Of a stretch of DNA of 64,000 nucleotides, positions 30,079-38,614 are shown one piece after another. The position numbers and the translations under genes were made by a program. This DNA comes from Casimicrobium huifangae. GTDB taxonomy: Bacteria > Pseudomonadota > Gammaproteobacteria > Burkholderiales > Casimicrobiaceae. The notes beneath the pieces are model-generated. The model was not told where the DNA came from. It did not search any database and was given only the letters and a program-made list of their open reading frames with translations. Position 1 is the stretch's first letter. Each line of letters starts with the position of its first letter. The stretch covers positions 1,562,436-1,626,435 of the forward strand of contig NZ_CP041352.1 in the NCBI RefSeq assembly GCF_009746125.1, given 5' to 3'.

Positions 30079-31232
30079 TGCTGGTCTCCCGGAAATTTGG
30101 ATGAACCCGAAGCCGGATGGATGTTGATCGTTTTCGCGGCTGTCCGGCGCGTGCGATCCTTGATCTGCCCGGCCAGCTGGCCACAGGCGGCGTCAATGTC
30201 GTCGCCGCGCGTCTTGCGAATTGTCGTCACGATGCCGGCATCCGACAAGCGGCGCTGGAAGGCGAGGATGCGTTCGCGTGGCGATTTGCCGTAGCCGGAA
30301 TTAGGGAACGGATTGAACGGGATCAGGTTCAGCTTGCTGGGCACCTGCTTCGCCACTTTGATCAACGCTTCGGCGTGTTCGGGCTGATCATTGACGCCAT
30401 CAAGCATCACGTATTCGAAAGTGATGAAGTCGCGCGGCGCAAATTCGAGGTAGCGGTTGCAGGCGGCGAGCAGTTCCTTGAGCGGATAACGCTTGTTGAT
30501 CGGCACCAGCACGTCTCGCAGCGCGTCGGTGGGCGCATGCAGGCTCACCGCCAGCGCCACGGGCACCACGCGTGCCAACTCGTCAATCTGCGGCACCATG
30601 CCCGAGGTCGATACCGTCACCCGGCGGCGCGACAGGCCATAGGCATTGTCATCGAGCATCATCTCGAGCGCCGGGAACACGTTGAGATAGTTGGCGAGGG
30701 GTTCGCCCATGCCCATCATCACCACGTTGGTGACGGGCTGTACGCCGTCGGGCGTGCGCCCTTCGATACCGAGGTCGGCTTTCAGCGCCTTGTTAGCGTA
30801 GCGCAACTGGCCGATGATTTCGCCGACCGTGAGGTTGCGGTTGAAGCCCTGTTTGCCGGTGGAGCAGAACGAGCAGTCGAGCGCACAGCCTGCCTGCGAC
30901 GAGATGCACAGCGTGCCGCGATCATCCTCCGGGATGAACACTGCGTCCACCGCACTGGTGCCAACGTCGAACAGCCATTTGCGGGTGCCATCGCTGGCGG
31001 TGCTGTCGCGGATGACGCTGAGATCGCGGATCTCGGCGTTGGCGGCGAGCAAGTCGCGGGTGGCTTTGGCGATGTCGGTCATCGCCGAAAAGTCAGTGAC
31101 TTGCGATTGATGCAGCCACTTGAGGGTTTGTTTGGCGCGCATCTTCACGCTGGCAGGCTTTTCGCCGAGTTGGGCGAAAAACTGCGCCAGCGCGGGCTGG
31201 TTCAGCTCAAGAAGATTTTGCAGTTCGGCCAC
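30075..31232 (-). CDS. rlmN: Dual-specificity 23S rRNA/tRNA adenine C2-methyltransferase RlmN
   Basis: Radical SAM enzyme methylating A2503 of 23S rRNA and A37 of some tRNAs. 385 residues. The radical-SAM cluster motif [11 protein letters not shown] has Cys116/120/123, and the conserved C-terminal Cys is in [14 protein letters not shown] (about 352). [13 protein letters not shown] and [16 protein letters not shown] are family hallmarks. The start is GTG at 31,232, 36 bases after ndk. It begins a four-gene block with overlapping or near-overlapping stops. Confidence 0.95.
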   Translation of the reverse strand: MAELQNLLELNQPALAQFFAQLGEKPASVKMRAKQTLKWLHQSQVTDFSAMTDIAKATRDLLAANAEIRDLSVIRDSTASDGTRKWLFDVGTSAVDAVFIPEDDRGTLCISSQAGCALDCSFCSTGKQGFNRNLTVGEIIGQLRYANKALKADLGIEGRTPDGVQPVTNVVMMGMGEPLANYLNVFPALEMMLDDNAYGLSRRRVTVSTSGMVPQIDELARVVPVALAVSLHAPTDALRDVLVPINKRYPLKELLAACNRYLEFAPRDFITFEYVMLDGVNDQPEHAEALIKVAKQVPSKLNLIPFNPFPNSGYGKSPRERILAFQRRLSDAGIVTTIRKTRGDDIDAACGQLAGQIKDRTRRTAAKTINIHPASGSSKFPGDQQ

Positions 31233-31268
31233 GAAATGGGTGAATGCATGCGCGCCGGTCGATCCCGA

Positions 31269-31697
31269 TTAGCGGCCTGCGAAGACCTGGCTTTGCGGGA
31301 AGAAGTAGGCGATCTCGACGGCAGCGGTTTCCGGTGCGTCAGAGCCGTGCACGGCGTTGGCGTCGATGCTGTCTGCGAAGTCGGCGCGGATGGTGCCTGG
31401 CGCGGCTTTCTTCGGATCGGTGGCGCCCATCAGGTCACGGTTTTTCAGGATCGCGTTCTCGCCTTCGAGCACTTGCAGCACGACCGGGCCGGAGATCATG
31501 AACGAGACCAGGTCGTTGAAGAACGGGCGGGCCTTGTGCACGGCGTAGAAGCCTTCGGCTTCAGCCTTCGACAAGTGCGCCATGCGCGAGGCGATCACTT
31601 TCAGACCGGCGGCTTCGAAGCGCGACACGATGGCGCCGATGGCGTTCTTGGCGACTGCGTCCGGCTTGATGATGGAAAAGGTGCGTTCGATGGCCAT
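31269..31697 (-). CDS. ndk: Nucleoside diphosphate kinase
   Basis: 142 residues. N-terminal [20 protein letters not shown] and catalytic His117 in [10 protein letters not shown], the phosphorylated residue. Balances NTP pools by phosphate transfer from ATP. The ATG at 31,697 has GGAGAA upstream; the frame extends to 31,778 without a start context. The ndk-rlmN-pilW order is typical of betaproteobacteria. Confidence 0.97.
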   Translation of the reverse strand: MAIERTFSIIKPDAVAKNAIGAIVSRFEAAGLKVIASRMAHLSKAEAEGFYAVHKARPFFNDLVSFMISGPVVLQVLEGENAILKNRDLMGATDPKKAAPGTIRADFADSIDANAVHGSDAPETAAVEIAYFFPQSQVFAGR

Positions 31698-31925
31698 TAT
31701 TGATTCTCCAGAATGATTGCGACGGGTGATAGAGACGGCGCCAGGTTGCGGCAACTGCGTGAGGAGCAATCCGCACAAACGATCAAGGCGCGAAAACCCG
31801 AAAAACGCTTATGAAACAAAGCTCTACATTGTAGCACTGCGGCGATTTCCAGCGCATCGCTCGAAGTTGTACCGGAGCCAAAGTATGCGGCGGGTCGTGG
31901 ACGAGACACGGTAATGCAGGCCAAG

Positions 31926-32041
31926 CAGCTTTTTCGCGAGACCCTTACTCGCTGAGGGCTAACGGAGCTTTTTTGCCGAAGTCGAGTTTTGATGTTTTGC
32001 CGCGCCAAGCCGTATGCAAGATGGCTTGCAATTGAAAGTTG
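31926..32041. repeat. 117-bp palindromic repeat, degenerate copy E
   Basis: Lies in the 380-base gap between ndk and the GNAT gene. The left end CAGCTTTTTCGCGA is at 31,926; the central GTCGAG sits at 31,981, 55 bases in; the right end GAAAGTTG finishes at 32,041. Its right half (AAGCCGTATGCAAGATGGCTTG) aligns with that of copies C and D. Divergence is high, so the call relies on spacing as well as sequence. The rest of the gap shows nothing I recognise beyond the ndk Shine-Dalgarno. Confidence 0.6.
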
Positions 32042-32077
32042 ACTGTCTGAGCGGTGCCGGGCGCCGGTGCACGCGAG

Positions 32078-32911
32078 CTAGGTGGTGCGCCGGTCGAACA
32101 ACAGATGCGCGTGATCGGCGATATGACGGTAGCCGATGCGCTGGTAGCAGCGGTTGCTGGCGGGATTCAATGCGTCGGTAAACAGGAACACGGTACGCGG
32201 CCTGTCGCGCTGTACGTGCACGCTGGCGGCGGCGGTGACGGCCTGCGCGAAGCCGCGGGCACGCAGCGGGGGCGGTGTGTAGACCGGGCCGATACGCGCC
32301 GACGCGGCTGGCAGCGGGTTGCCGCCAGCAAACGCGACCGGCTCGCCGCGATCACACCAGAGCACGATCTGCTCGTCCGCGACGCGGCGACGGACGCGTT
32401 CTGCCAGCGGCGTCGGCACCGCGATCATGCCGACTTCCGCCTCGAATCCGCTCAGCCAGTCAATCAGCAAGTCGATATCGTTGCTGGTGGCGATGCGTGA
32501 CGTGCCGCTCGCGCTGCCGAACGCCGGACTGCCGTGCAGCCGGTAGAGCAGCAGATCGGCGTGCACCGAATACTCACGGTCAAAGATGTCGGTGAACGAC
32601 TTCAACAAGTCGCGCCGGCCGATCACCCCGGCGAGCGCAATCTGCTGCGTCCGCAGCCACGTGGCCAGTGCGGTGGCGGCTTCATCGGGCATCACCGACA
32701 GAAACAGCGTCTGCGTATCGACCAGCGTGCCGCAGCCAACCAGCGTTCCGTCCAGCTCGACAGCAAAAAAGCGCTCGCCATGCCGGGCGCCCAGTTGCAG
32801 GATGCGTGACAGTGCGCTCAGTTGGTGGGTATTGTTGGCCGGATCGGCCGCCAGCAAAGGCTCGGCGACGGCCCAGAGGCTTGCTGCCGTGGCGTGTTCG
32901 ATGATTTTCAT
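32078..32911 (-). CDS. GNAT-family N-acetyltransferase
   Basis: 277 residues. The C-terminal ~120 match the GNAT fold: motif A-like TPPPLRARGFAQAVTAAA (acetyl-CoA pyrophosphate loop) and LFTDALNPASNRCYQRIGYRH, the usual cofactor-side signature. The N-terminal half is divergent and may bind substrate, which is unknown. The ATG at 32,911 overlaps the upstream dinB-like stop as ATGA, suggesting co-translation. Confidence 0.82.
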   Translation of the reverse strand: MKIIEHATAASLWAVAEPLLAADPANNTHQLSALSRILQLGARHGERFFAVELDGTLVGCGTLVDTQTLFLSVMPDEAATALATWLRTQQIALAGVIGRRDLLKSFTDIFDREYSVHADLLLYRLHGSPAFGSASGTSRIATSNDIDLLIDWLSGFEAEVGMIAVPTPLAERVRRRVADEQIVLWCDRGEPVAFAGGNPLPAASARIGPVYTPPPLRARGFAQAVTAAASVHVQRDRPRTVFLFTDALNPASNRCYQRIGYRHIADHAHLLFDRRTT

Positions 32912-33432
32912 TGTCCGAAAGCGGGCGACGCGAAATCGGCGGGCATCGCCGGCAAGTCGGTGACGCCGGGATCGATGCCGCACTGCATCAGCAGCGTACT
33001 GACCTGACCGCGGTGATGGGTCTGGTGGTTGAACAGCTGCATCAGCGCCAGCGACAGCGGCTGCACGATCTCGGCGCGGTTGCCGGACAGGCGGCGATAG
33101 GCGATGAATTCAGCCAGCCGTACCGGTGTCAGGCTCGCGACAAACCGGTCAATGCGGTCATCGGCGGTGACGCGTGCGCGCGCCAACTCGTCAAAATTGG
33201 TATACAGCTCCTGATCGAGAGAGATCACCGCGTTCGGCTCGCCCGTCATGCGTGACAGCCACAGCCAGTCAGCGACCAGCAGGTGGTTGAGCGTGCCGTG
33301 GATGCTTTTGAAATAGGCGCCCATGTTGCGCTTGCGGGTGCCATCCGGGAGCTTTGCCGCCGCAGCATAAATTGACTCGTTCTGCCAGCGGTTGTAGCGG
33401 GCGAAATGCTTGCAATAGGCCGTCGTGATCAT
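32908..33432 (-). CDS. DinB family protein
   Basis: 174 residues. Four-helix DinB/YfiT-like fold with the metal-ligand histidines: HGTLNHLLVADWLW (about 45-58) and FNHQTHHRGQVSTLL (about 133-147, HxxxHH arrangement). Such proteins are often thiol-dependent metalloenzymes or damage-inducible proteins of unknown activity. The ATG at 33,432 (MITTAYCKHFARYNRW) is preferred over a longer frame to 33,462. Coupled to the GNAT gene. Confidence 0.85.
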   Translation of the reverse strand: MITTAYCKHFARYNRWQNESIYAAAAKLPDGTRKRNMGAYFKSIHGTLNHLLVADWLWLSRMTGEPNAVISLDQELYTNFDELARARVTADDRIDRFVASLTPVRLAEFIAYRRLSGNRAEIVQPLSLALMQLFNHQTHHRGQVSTLLMQCGIDPGVTDLPAMPADFASPAFGQ

Positions 33433-33502
33433 GCCCAAAGTATAGGCGGCGACACCTGGCATTTTTTGCCAACATCACGACAGCGCTCGTACGATGACTT
33501 GC

Positions 33503-34450
33503 TTAGCGTTTCGCCGGCGTTTGCTCACCCTGCCGCCACTCGAAACGCACCGTTGGCCAAAGGGTGTTGATCAATGGCACCAGTGCGCTTGCCGCGAACA
33601 GCACCACGATCAGGCCATGCGGCTTGTAGAGTACGAATTGCCAGAGGAAGGCAACGATCGCCACTGCCATGGCGTAGGCAACGCGTGCGCTGCGTCGCTG
33701 CGGCGTGGTCATCGGATCCGAGATCATGAAGAAGGCGAACAGCAGCGTGGCGCCGTTGCTGATCTGCTGCAGCCACATCGCGCTGCCGACGCCTGCGCTG
33801 TAGTCGAGCCAGAGCACACGCCCGGCGAGAAGGGCTGCCCAGGTGGCGAGAAAGGCGAGGCTCACGTCCCAGCGCTGGATGCGTTGTGTGACCAGCCCGC
33901 CGAGTGCGATGAACCAGAGCGAAGCGAGCGACTCCGATCCCCATTGTCCCGGCGACAGCCAGGCGCCGGGGATCCAGGCCCATGCCGCGAATGCCGCGAA
34001 ATTGGCCGGGTTGAGAATGTGGCTGCGGCATTCGGCCGGCCCTGCGCGTAACACGAATTTCGACGACATCGCGAGTGCCGCCAGCAGCGGGTGCACCCAT
34101 AGCGAGTCGGCGCGCACCAGAATCGAAATCCCGAAGCTCGACACGATGGCGCTCAGGTAGCCGCTCCAGCCTTTGCGGTTGGGCAGGCCGAGACCCCACT
34201 GCCAGGCGGCTTGCGCGACCAGCGCAGCAGCGAAGGTGAGCGCGACCTGTTGCCAGGTCAGCGCGAAGTCGCGCGCAAGGGCGCCGAGGCAGAGGAAGCT
34301 CGCCAGAAAAAGAATCTGGAACCAGCGGGCGTCGATTCGGGCGAGCGCCTGCGGCAGGTGCCAATGCCCGTTGCCAGGGCGGCCCCGCTGTACGACGCCG
34401 GAGCCATGCAGCGCTGCTGAGGCATGCGCGACAGGTGCTTGCGTGCTCAT
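33503..34450 (-). CDS. RnfD/NqrB-like membrane protein (orphan)
   Basis: 315 residues with about nine membrane helices. The motif FFMISDPMTTPQRR near 235 corresponds to the FMN-attachment motif of RnfD/NqrB (family pattern DPxTxP); whether the Thr carries FMN cannot be told. No other Rnf or Nqr subunit is nearby. It follows the DUF2330 gene with only four bases between them, so the two are almost certainly a transcription unit. It could transfer electrons across the membrane to the DUF2330 partner; that is inference. Confidence 0.8.
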   Translation of the reverse strand: MSTQAPVAHASAALHGSGVVQRGRPGNGHWHLPQALARIDARWFQILFLASFLCLGALARDFALTWQQVALTFAAALVAQAAWQWGLGLPNRKGWSGYLSAIVSSFGISILVRADSLWVHPLLAALAMSSKFVLRAGPAECRSHILNPANFAAFAAWAWIPGAWLSPGQWGSESLASLWFIALGGLVTQRIQRWDVSLAFLATWAALLAGRVLWLDYSAGVGSAMWLQQISNGATLLFAFFMISDPMTTPQRRSARVAYAMAVAIVAFLWQFVLYKPHGLIVVLFAASALVPLINTLWPTVRFEWRQGEQTPAKR

Positions 34451-34454
34451 CACA

Positions 34455-36221
34455 TCACCCACGCGCGGCGTGCAGCACGGGCGCGGCACCAAACAGCTTC
34501 TGCCACCAGGTGCGGTTGTCGGCAGGCGGCACTGGCTGCACATCGCCGCCCTTCGCTGGAACGGGCGTCACGTTGCCGCTGTCAGCGCCCATGCGGTCGA
34601 TCTCTGCCAGCGACCAGCCGGTGAGTTTTGCCAGCGTCTGCTTCTCGCGGGCCAGGCGTTCCGGCAACTCGCGCTCGTAGTAGCGGGTAGCAGCTTCGAT
34701 GGCGCTGCGCTTGCTCTCGCTGCAAGCTTTCAGGCAATCGGTTTGCAGCGCGTCGGAGGACTTGTTGGCATAGTCACCCGGCGAGCCCCAGTTGTTCTTT
34801 TTAGCCTCGCTCACCATGCGCTCGACATCCGTGACACGGCTCCTGCACATCGCCTCGCAGTCGGCTTTCGCGGTCGTTGCGGTGCAGGCTGCAACCGATC
34901 CGGCGTAGGGGTTCTGGATGACGTATCGGGTCTGGAAGTTTTGCTTGTCCTTGGTCTGGGTGAACATCAGGTCTTCCGGGAAAGTGTTGGCGGTGTAGCG
35001 CACGTGCAGGCGCGTCAGCATCACCGGTTGCGCGCCGCCACCGGGCGGGATCGGGCGCCCGGGAAGGACGCGCGGCGGCGACGACGGTGCGACGGCCCCC
35101 TGCGCAGGCTTCTGGCCACCGGGGGCGATCTGCATTTGCTGAAAGTTGCCCGCCTCGTCACCGCCCACCCAGAACACGCCGGCCTTGCGCAGCTCCTCGG
35201 TACTGAGCGGATTGGCGGCGCAGGGGTCGCACCAGCTCATGTCCCAGAAGTACTCGGTGAACACCACCTTGTAGTCTTCACGCGCAGTGGAGGTGTCGTA
35301 GAGCGCCTTGTAGAACTCCTTGAACTTCGGCTTGACAAAGGGTGGCAGGTTCTCGTTGGCGGCGAGCTTCACGGTGCGGTAGTTGCTGCTTTCCACGCGT
35401 CCGTTTTTGGTCAGGACGTAGACGATCAGGTCTTGCGGTTTGTTCGGTGGCGCGTTCAGCATGCCCAGGCGCATCGGCAACATGAACTTTTCGCTCTCGA
35501 AGGCGAACTGCAACGGTCGCAGCATGCTGTAACCCAGCCGCTTTTGCTCCTTGAGGTTGACCTTGGCCACGAAGAACTTCATGCCCATGTTGATGTAGGG
35601 CTTGAGCGCGGCGGACGCGCCTTTGGGAATCTTGTAGCCGTTCTCGCGCAGCCAGATTTCAAGGCCGTCGGACTGCTTCGCCGAGAGCGAGACGATGTCG
35701 TATTCCTCCAGCGTGTAGGCAGCCTCGACGGTCACTCCGAGCGCGGCGTCACGGCTCTTGGCCATTTCAGAGCGCATGGCGCCGGCGGCGGCCGCCATCG
35801 GCGCTGGTACTGCGCGGGGGTACATGTTTTGCCCCCACCAGAAGTTCATGCGGCACGGGTCTGAGTCATGGTATTCAGCGAGCCGCGGGCTGGAGTAGGC
35901 GTCGAGCCGCTCGAAGGTAGCCTTTTCGGCGACGCGCACCTGGCCCTGCTGCAGCGCTGTTGGCGTCGGCACCACCAGCGCGAACTCGTTGAGCGGCCCC
36001 GAGTAGTCATTCAGCATCGACAGTACGGTGCGCTCGCCGTCGCGCACCAGCACCACCTGGCTTGCTTCGTTGAACAGACTGGCGTCCGCCTTGCCGGCGT
36101 AAAAGCCGCAGAAGGCACTGGCTTGCGGGATGACAAGGCCCATCCCCACGCAGGCAGCGGCGAGCAGGGTGTGGACGAGGCGGTGGGTTTGGCGGCGGGC
36201 GCCGGTTGGGCGGTGGCTCAT
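34455..36221 (-). CDS. DUF2330 exported protein
   Basis: 588 residues. A signal peptide (about 1-36, ending IPQASA) precedes a DUF2330 domain that begins FCGFYAGKADASLFNEASQVVLVRDGERT and continues with EFALVVPTPTAL. Cysteines recur in pairs (ESKRSAIE and DPCAANPLS regions), as in DUF2330. The C-terminus is rich in charged helices. The ATG at 36,221 has AGGAGAG upstream; the frame reaches 36,344 with no support. DUF2330 function is unknown; the direct coupling to the RnfD-like gene is the best clue. Confidence 0.82.
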   Translation of the reverse strand: MSHRPTGARRQTHRLVHTLLAAACVGMGLVIPQASAFCGFYAGKADASLFNEASQVVLVRDGERTVLSMLNDYSGPLNEFALVVPTPTALQQGQVRVAEKATFERLDAYSSPRLAEYHDSDPCRMNFWWGQNMYPRAVPAPMAAAAGAMRSEMAKSRDAALGVTVEAAYTLEEYDIVSLSAKQSDGLEIWLRENGYKIPKGASAALKPYINMGMKFFVAKVNLKEQKRLGYSMLRPLQFAFESEKFMLPMRLGMLNAPPNKPQDLIVYVLTKNGRVESSNYRTVKLAANENLPPFVKPKFKEFYKALYDTSTAREDYKVVFTEYFWDMSWCDPCAANPLSTEELRKAGVFWVGGDEAGNFQQMQIAPGGQKPAQGAVAPSSPPRVLPGRPIPPGGGAQPVMLTRLHVRYTANTFPEDLMFTQTKDKQNFQTRYVIQNPYAGSVAACTATTAKADCEAMCRSRVTDVERMVSEAKKNNWGSPGDYANKSSDALQTDCLKACSESKRSAIEAATRYYERELPERLAREKQTLAKLTGWSLAEIDRMGADSGNVTPVPAKGGDVQPVPPADNRTWWQKLFGAAPVLHAARG

Positions 36222-36354
36222 GGTCTCTCCTGAGTGCGGTACGAGCAGGTTGTAACGAGCCAAGACGGGAAACGGGGTTAATGCTGCGCCAGTCTCGTCG
36301 GCAAATCCGTCATCGCTGACACGTCGCGTCCGATGGCAGCACAAAATGGCACTT

Positions 36355-36471
36355 CAGCTTTTCTTTAAACCCCACATTTTCTATGGGCTTGTATCGCCAA
36401 ATCAGGAAAAGTCGACCTGATAGAAATTACCGTTCTACGCCCAATGAAATCGCAGTTTCAACGAAAAGCTG
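36355..36471. repeat. 117-bp palindromic repeat, copy B
   Basis: Exactly 117 bases. CAGCTTTTC at 36,355, central GTCGAC at 36,411-36,416, GAAAAGCTG ending at 36,471, with CTATGGGCTTG and ACGCCCAATG as inner arms. It lies in the 397-base gap between the DUF2330 start and the acyl-CoA ligase stop. The remainder (36,472-36,618) holds a shorter palindrome near 36,559-36,610 (TGGGCGCG paired with CGCGCCCA), a possible terminator for the ligase gene. Confidence 0.82.
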
Positions 36472-36618
36472 ATGCCAGCAAACGGTCCTGTGAGTCTACG
36501 AGCGACGGCGCCGCAATCTCACCAGAGCTCGGCGCCGCACGCTTGCTGCAACGATTGGTGGGCGCGAGCTAGCTCGCGCATTACGCAGAGCGCGCACGAC
36601 GGCGCGCCCACAGACGGA

Positions 36619-38310
36619 CTAGGCCCAGATCACCGGCCCCTTCTTGTTGTACCAGGCGTCCACGCCCGGCGCCACCGCGGCTTCGATTCGGGCGCGCTTG
36701 ATTTTCATGGTGGGCGTCAGGCATCCGTTGTCGATGGTCCACGGCTCCGGCGCCACCACGAACATGCGCAGTTGCTCGTAGTCCGCCAGTGCGTTGTTGA
36801 CCTCGGCCAGCAGCGCGCTCAGGTTGCTGTTGACCTCCTCGCGTACGTTCGGATCGGTCACCTTCGGGCGCAGGTCCTCGGCAAGCACCACCACGGCGTA
36901 CGCCGCCTGCTGGCCGACGCCGGAAACCATCGACAGCTCGATCATCGGGTGGGTATTGATGCGGTTCTCGATCGGCGCCGGCGCGATGTATTTGCCCTTG
37001 CCTGTCTTGAACAGCTCCTTCTTGCGCCCAGTCAGCTTGAGCAGGCCATCCGAGCGCACCTCGCCCAGGTCACCGGTGCGGAAGAAGCCGTCCTCAGTGA
37101 AGCACTCGGCGTTCAACTCCGGCTGCTTGTAATAGCCTGCGAGCTGGCCGGGTGACTTGATCAGCACTTCGCCTTCGTCGCTGATGCGTGTCACCACCCC
37201 CGGCAGCGGCGAGCCGACGTAGCCCGGTGCGTTCAGCTTGATCGACGAGGTGTTCGAGTAGGCGAAATCCTCGGTCATGCCGTAGCCCTCGACCAGATTG
37301 AGGCCCAGCTTGCGGTACCACGCAATCAGTGCTGCCGGAATCGGCGCCGAGCCGCTGCCAGCGTGCTTGACCGAATCGAGCCCCAAACCACGCAGCACTT
37401 TCTTGCCAATCAGCTTGCCGATGATCGGCAGGCCAAGCAGGAAGTCGAGCTTCTTCGCCGGCATTTTGGTGAACACGCCCTGCTGGAATTTGAGCCACAG
37501 CCGCGGCACTGAGATGAACACGGTCGGCCGCGCGCGCTGCAGGTCCGCCACGAAGGTCTCCAGCGCTTCGGCGAAGAAGATGTGGCCGCTGCCTTCGACC
37601 ATCGCCGCGCATTCGATCCAGGCCCGCTCGAACACATGGGCCAGCGGCAGGTAGGAGAGGATGCGGATTTCCTCGGTGGTGCCGATGGCGCCACGGATAT
37701 TGCCGACGATGCCCTCGGAGGCGCGGGTGATGCGGTCGAAGCGGTGCATCACGCCCTTCGGCTGCCCGGTCGAACCCGACGTGTACATCAGCAGCGCAAT
37801 CTCGTCGCCGGCGCGGCCGGGTTGCCCGGCCAGCGGCTCGGTGCGCGAAACCACCGAATCCCAGGTGTCCATGCCGGACTTCGCCGAGTCCGGTGCCAGC
37901 GGGAAGGCGATGCAGGGCAGGTCGTCGCGCACGGCGCTGGCCTGCTGCGCCCAGGTGTCGAGTTTGCCGACGAACAGCATGCTGGCGCCGCTGTGGTCGA
38001 GCACGTAGCGGATGGTGTCCGCAGTTTCGGTCGGGAAGATCGCCACCGTGGTGCAGCCCGACATCCAGATGGCGAGCTCGGCCATGAAGAAATGCGCGCA
38101 GTTCTTCGACAGGATCGCGATGCGCGCGCCTGGCTCGAGGTTGCGGCTCTTGATGAAGGCGGCCATGCGGCGGGCCTGATCCATCGTCTGCCGCCAGGTG
38201 TAGTCCGTCACCGCGCCGCCACCGGTTGGCTGTGTCAGCCACAGGTGATCCGGGCGCATCGCCTCGTGCGCGTAGACGTAGTCGAGAATGAGTTTGTTGT
38301 TGTCGGCCAT
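36619..38310 (-). CDS. AMP-dependent long-chain acyl-CoA synthetase
   Basis: 563 residues of the adenylate-forming ligase superfamily. The P-loop-like motif YTSGSTGQPKG is at 176-186, with EGYGMTEDFAYS and the hinge region RTGDLGEVRSDGLLKLTGRKKE. The Lys of the C-terminal domain is in FKTGKGKYIAPAPIE. Best guess is activation of a fatty or long-chain carboxylic acid to its CoA thioester; the substrate is unproven. The ATG at 38,310 has GGGGAG upstream; a longer frame to 38,403 lacks support. Confidence 0.9.
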   Translation of the reverse strand: MADNNKLILDYVYAHEAMRPDHLWLTQPTGGGAVTDYTWRQTMDQARRMAAFIKSRNLEPGARIAILSKNCAHFFMAELAIWMSGCTTVAIFPTETADTIRYVLDHSGASMLFVGKLDTWAQQASAVRDDLPCIAFPLAPDSAKSGMDTWDSVVSRTEPLAGQPGRAGDEIALLMYTSGSTGQPKGVMHRFDRITRASEGIVGNIRGAIGTTEEIRILSYLPLAHVFERAWIECAAMVEGSGHIFFAEALETFVADLQRARPTVFISVPRLWLKFQQGVFTKMPAKKLDFLLGLPIIGKLIGKKVLRGLGLDSVKHAGSGSAPIPAALIAWYRKLGLNLVEGYGMTEDFAYSNTSSIKLNAPGYVGSPLPGVVTRISDEGEVLIKSPGQLAGYYKQPELNAECFTEDGFFRTGDLGEVRSDGLLKLTGRKKELFKTGKGKYIAPAPIENRINTHPMIELSMVSGVGQQAAYAVVVLAEDLRPKVTDPNVREEVNSNLSALLAEVNNALADYEQLRMFVVAPEPWTIDNGCLTPTMKIKRARIEAAVAPGVDAWYNKKGPVIWA

Positions 38311-38427
38311 CTTGCTCCCCTTGTTGCCTTGCCGATTGATACTGAAATACAGCCGCATCCGGGCGGCGTTTGCCGCGTGCCGCATGGTCTCCTCCTGCGG
38401 CACGGGATGCGTTGATCGTGTTTATGC

Positions 38428-38469
38428 CACGATACAGACCGATTAAAGCACGATACGGCCAAATCGAAG
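38428..38469. repeat. Tandem 21-base direct repeat in the divergent promoter region
   Basis: Two adjacent 21-base units begin CACGATAC (38,428-38,448 and 38,449-38,469) and agree at 15 of 21 positions. They lie in the 304-base gap between the acyl-CoA ligase and the S33 hydrolase, transcribed in opposite directions. Two full helical turns of offset suggest a regulator-binding site. Other than the hydrolase GGAG at 38,604-38,608, I see nothing in the rest of the gap. Confidence 0.5.
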
Positions 38470-38614
38470 CAGGATTCACAGCAATTCGATGGCTGGATTG
38501 TGCGCCGGCTACGCGCCCGCTCGCGGTGCCGGCGTAATTTCCGCATGCCGCAATCACCACCGGACGCCTGTTCGTCGACGAAAATTGCGCGCTGACGTTT
38601 TGTGGAGATATTCG

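Noticed and set aside
34451..34543. Upstream extension of the RnfD-like gene
   Set aside because: It would overlap the DUF2330 end and is Cys/Pro-rich with no resemblance to the family; the ATG at 34,450 is better.
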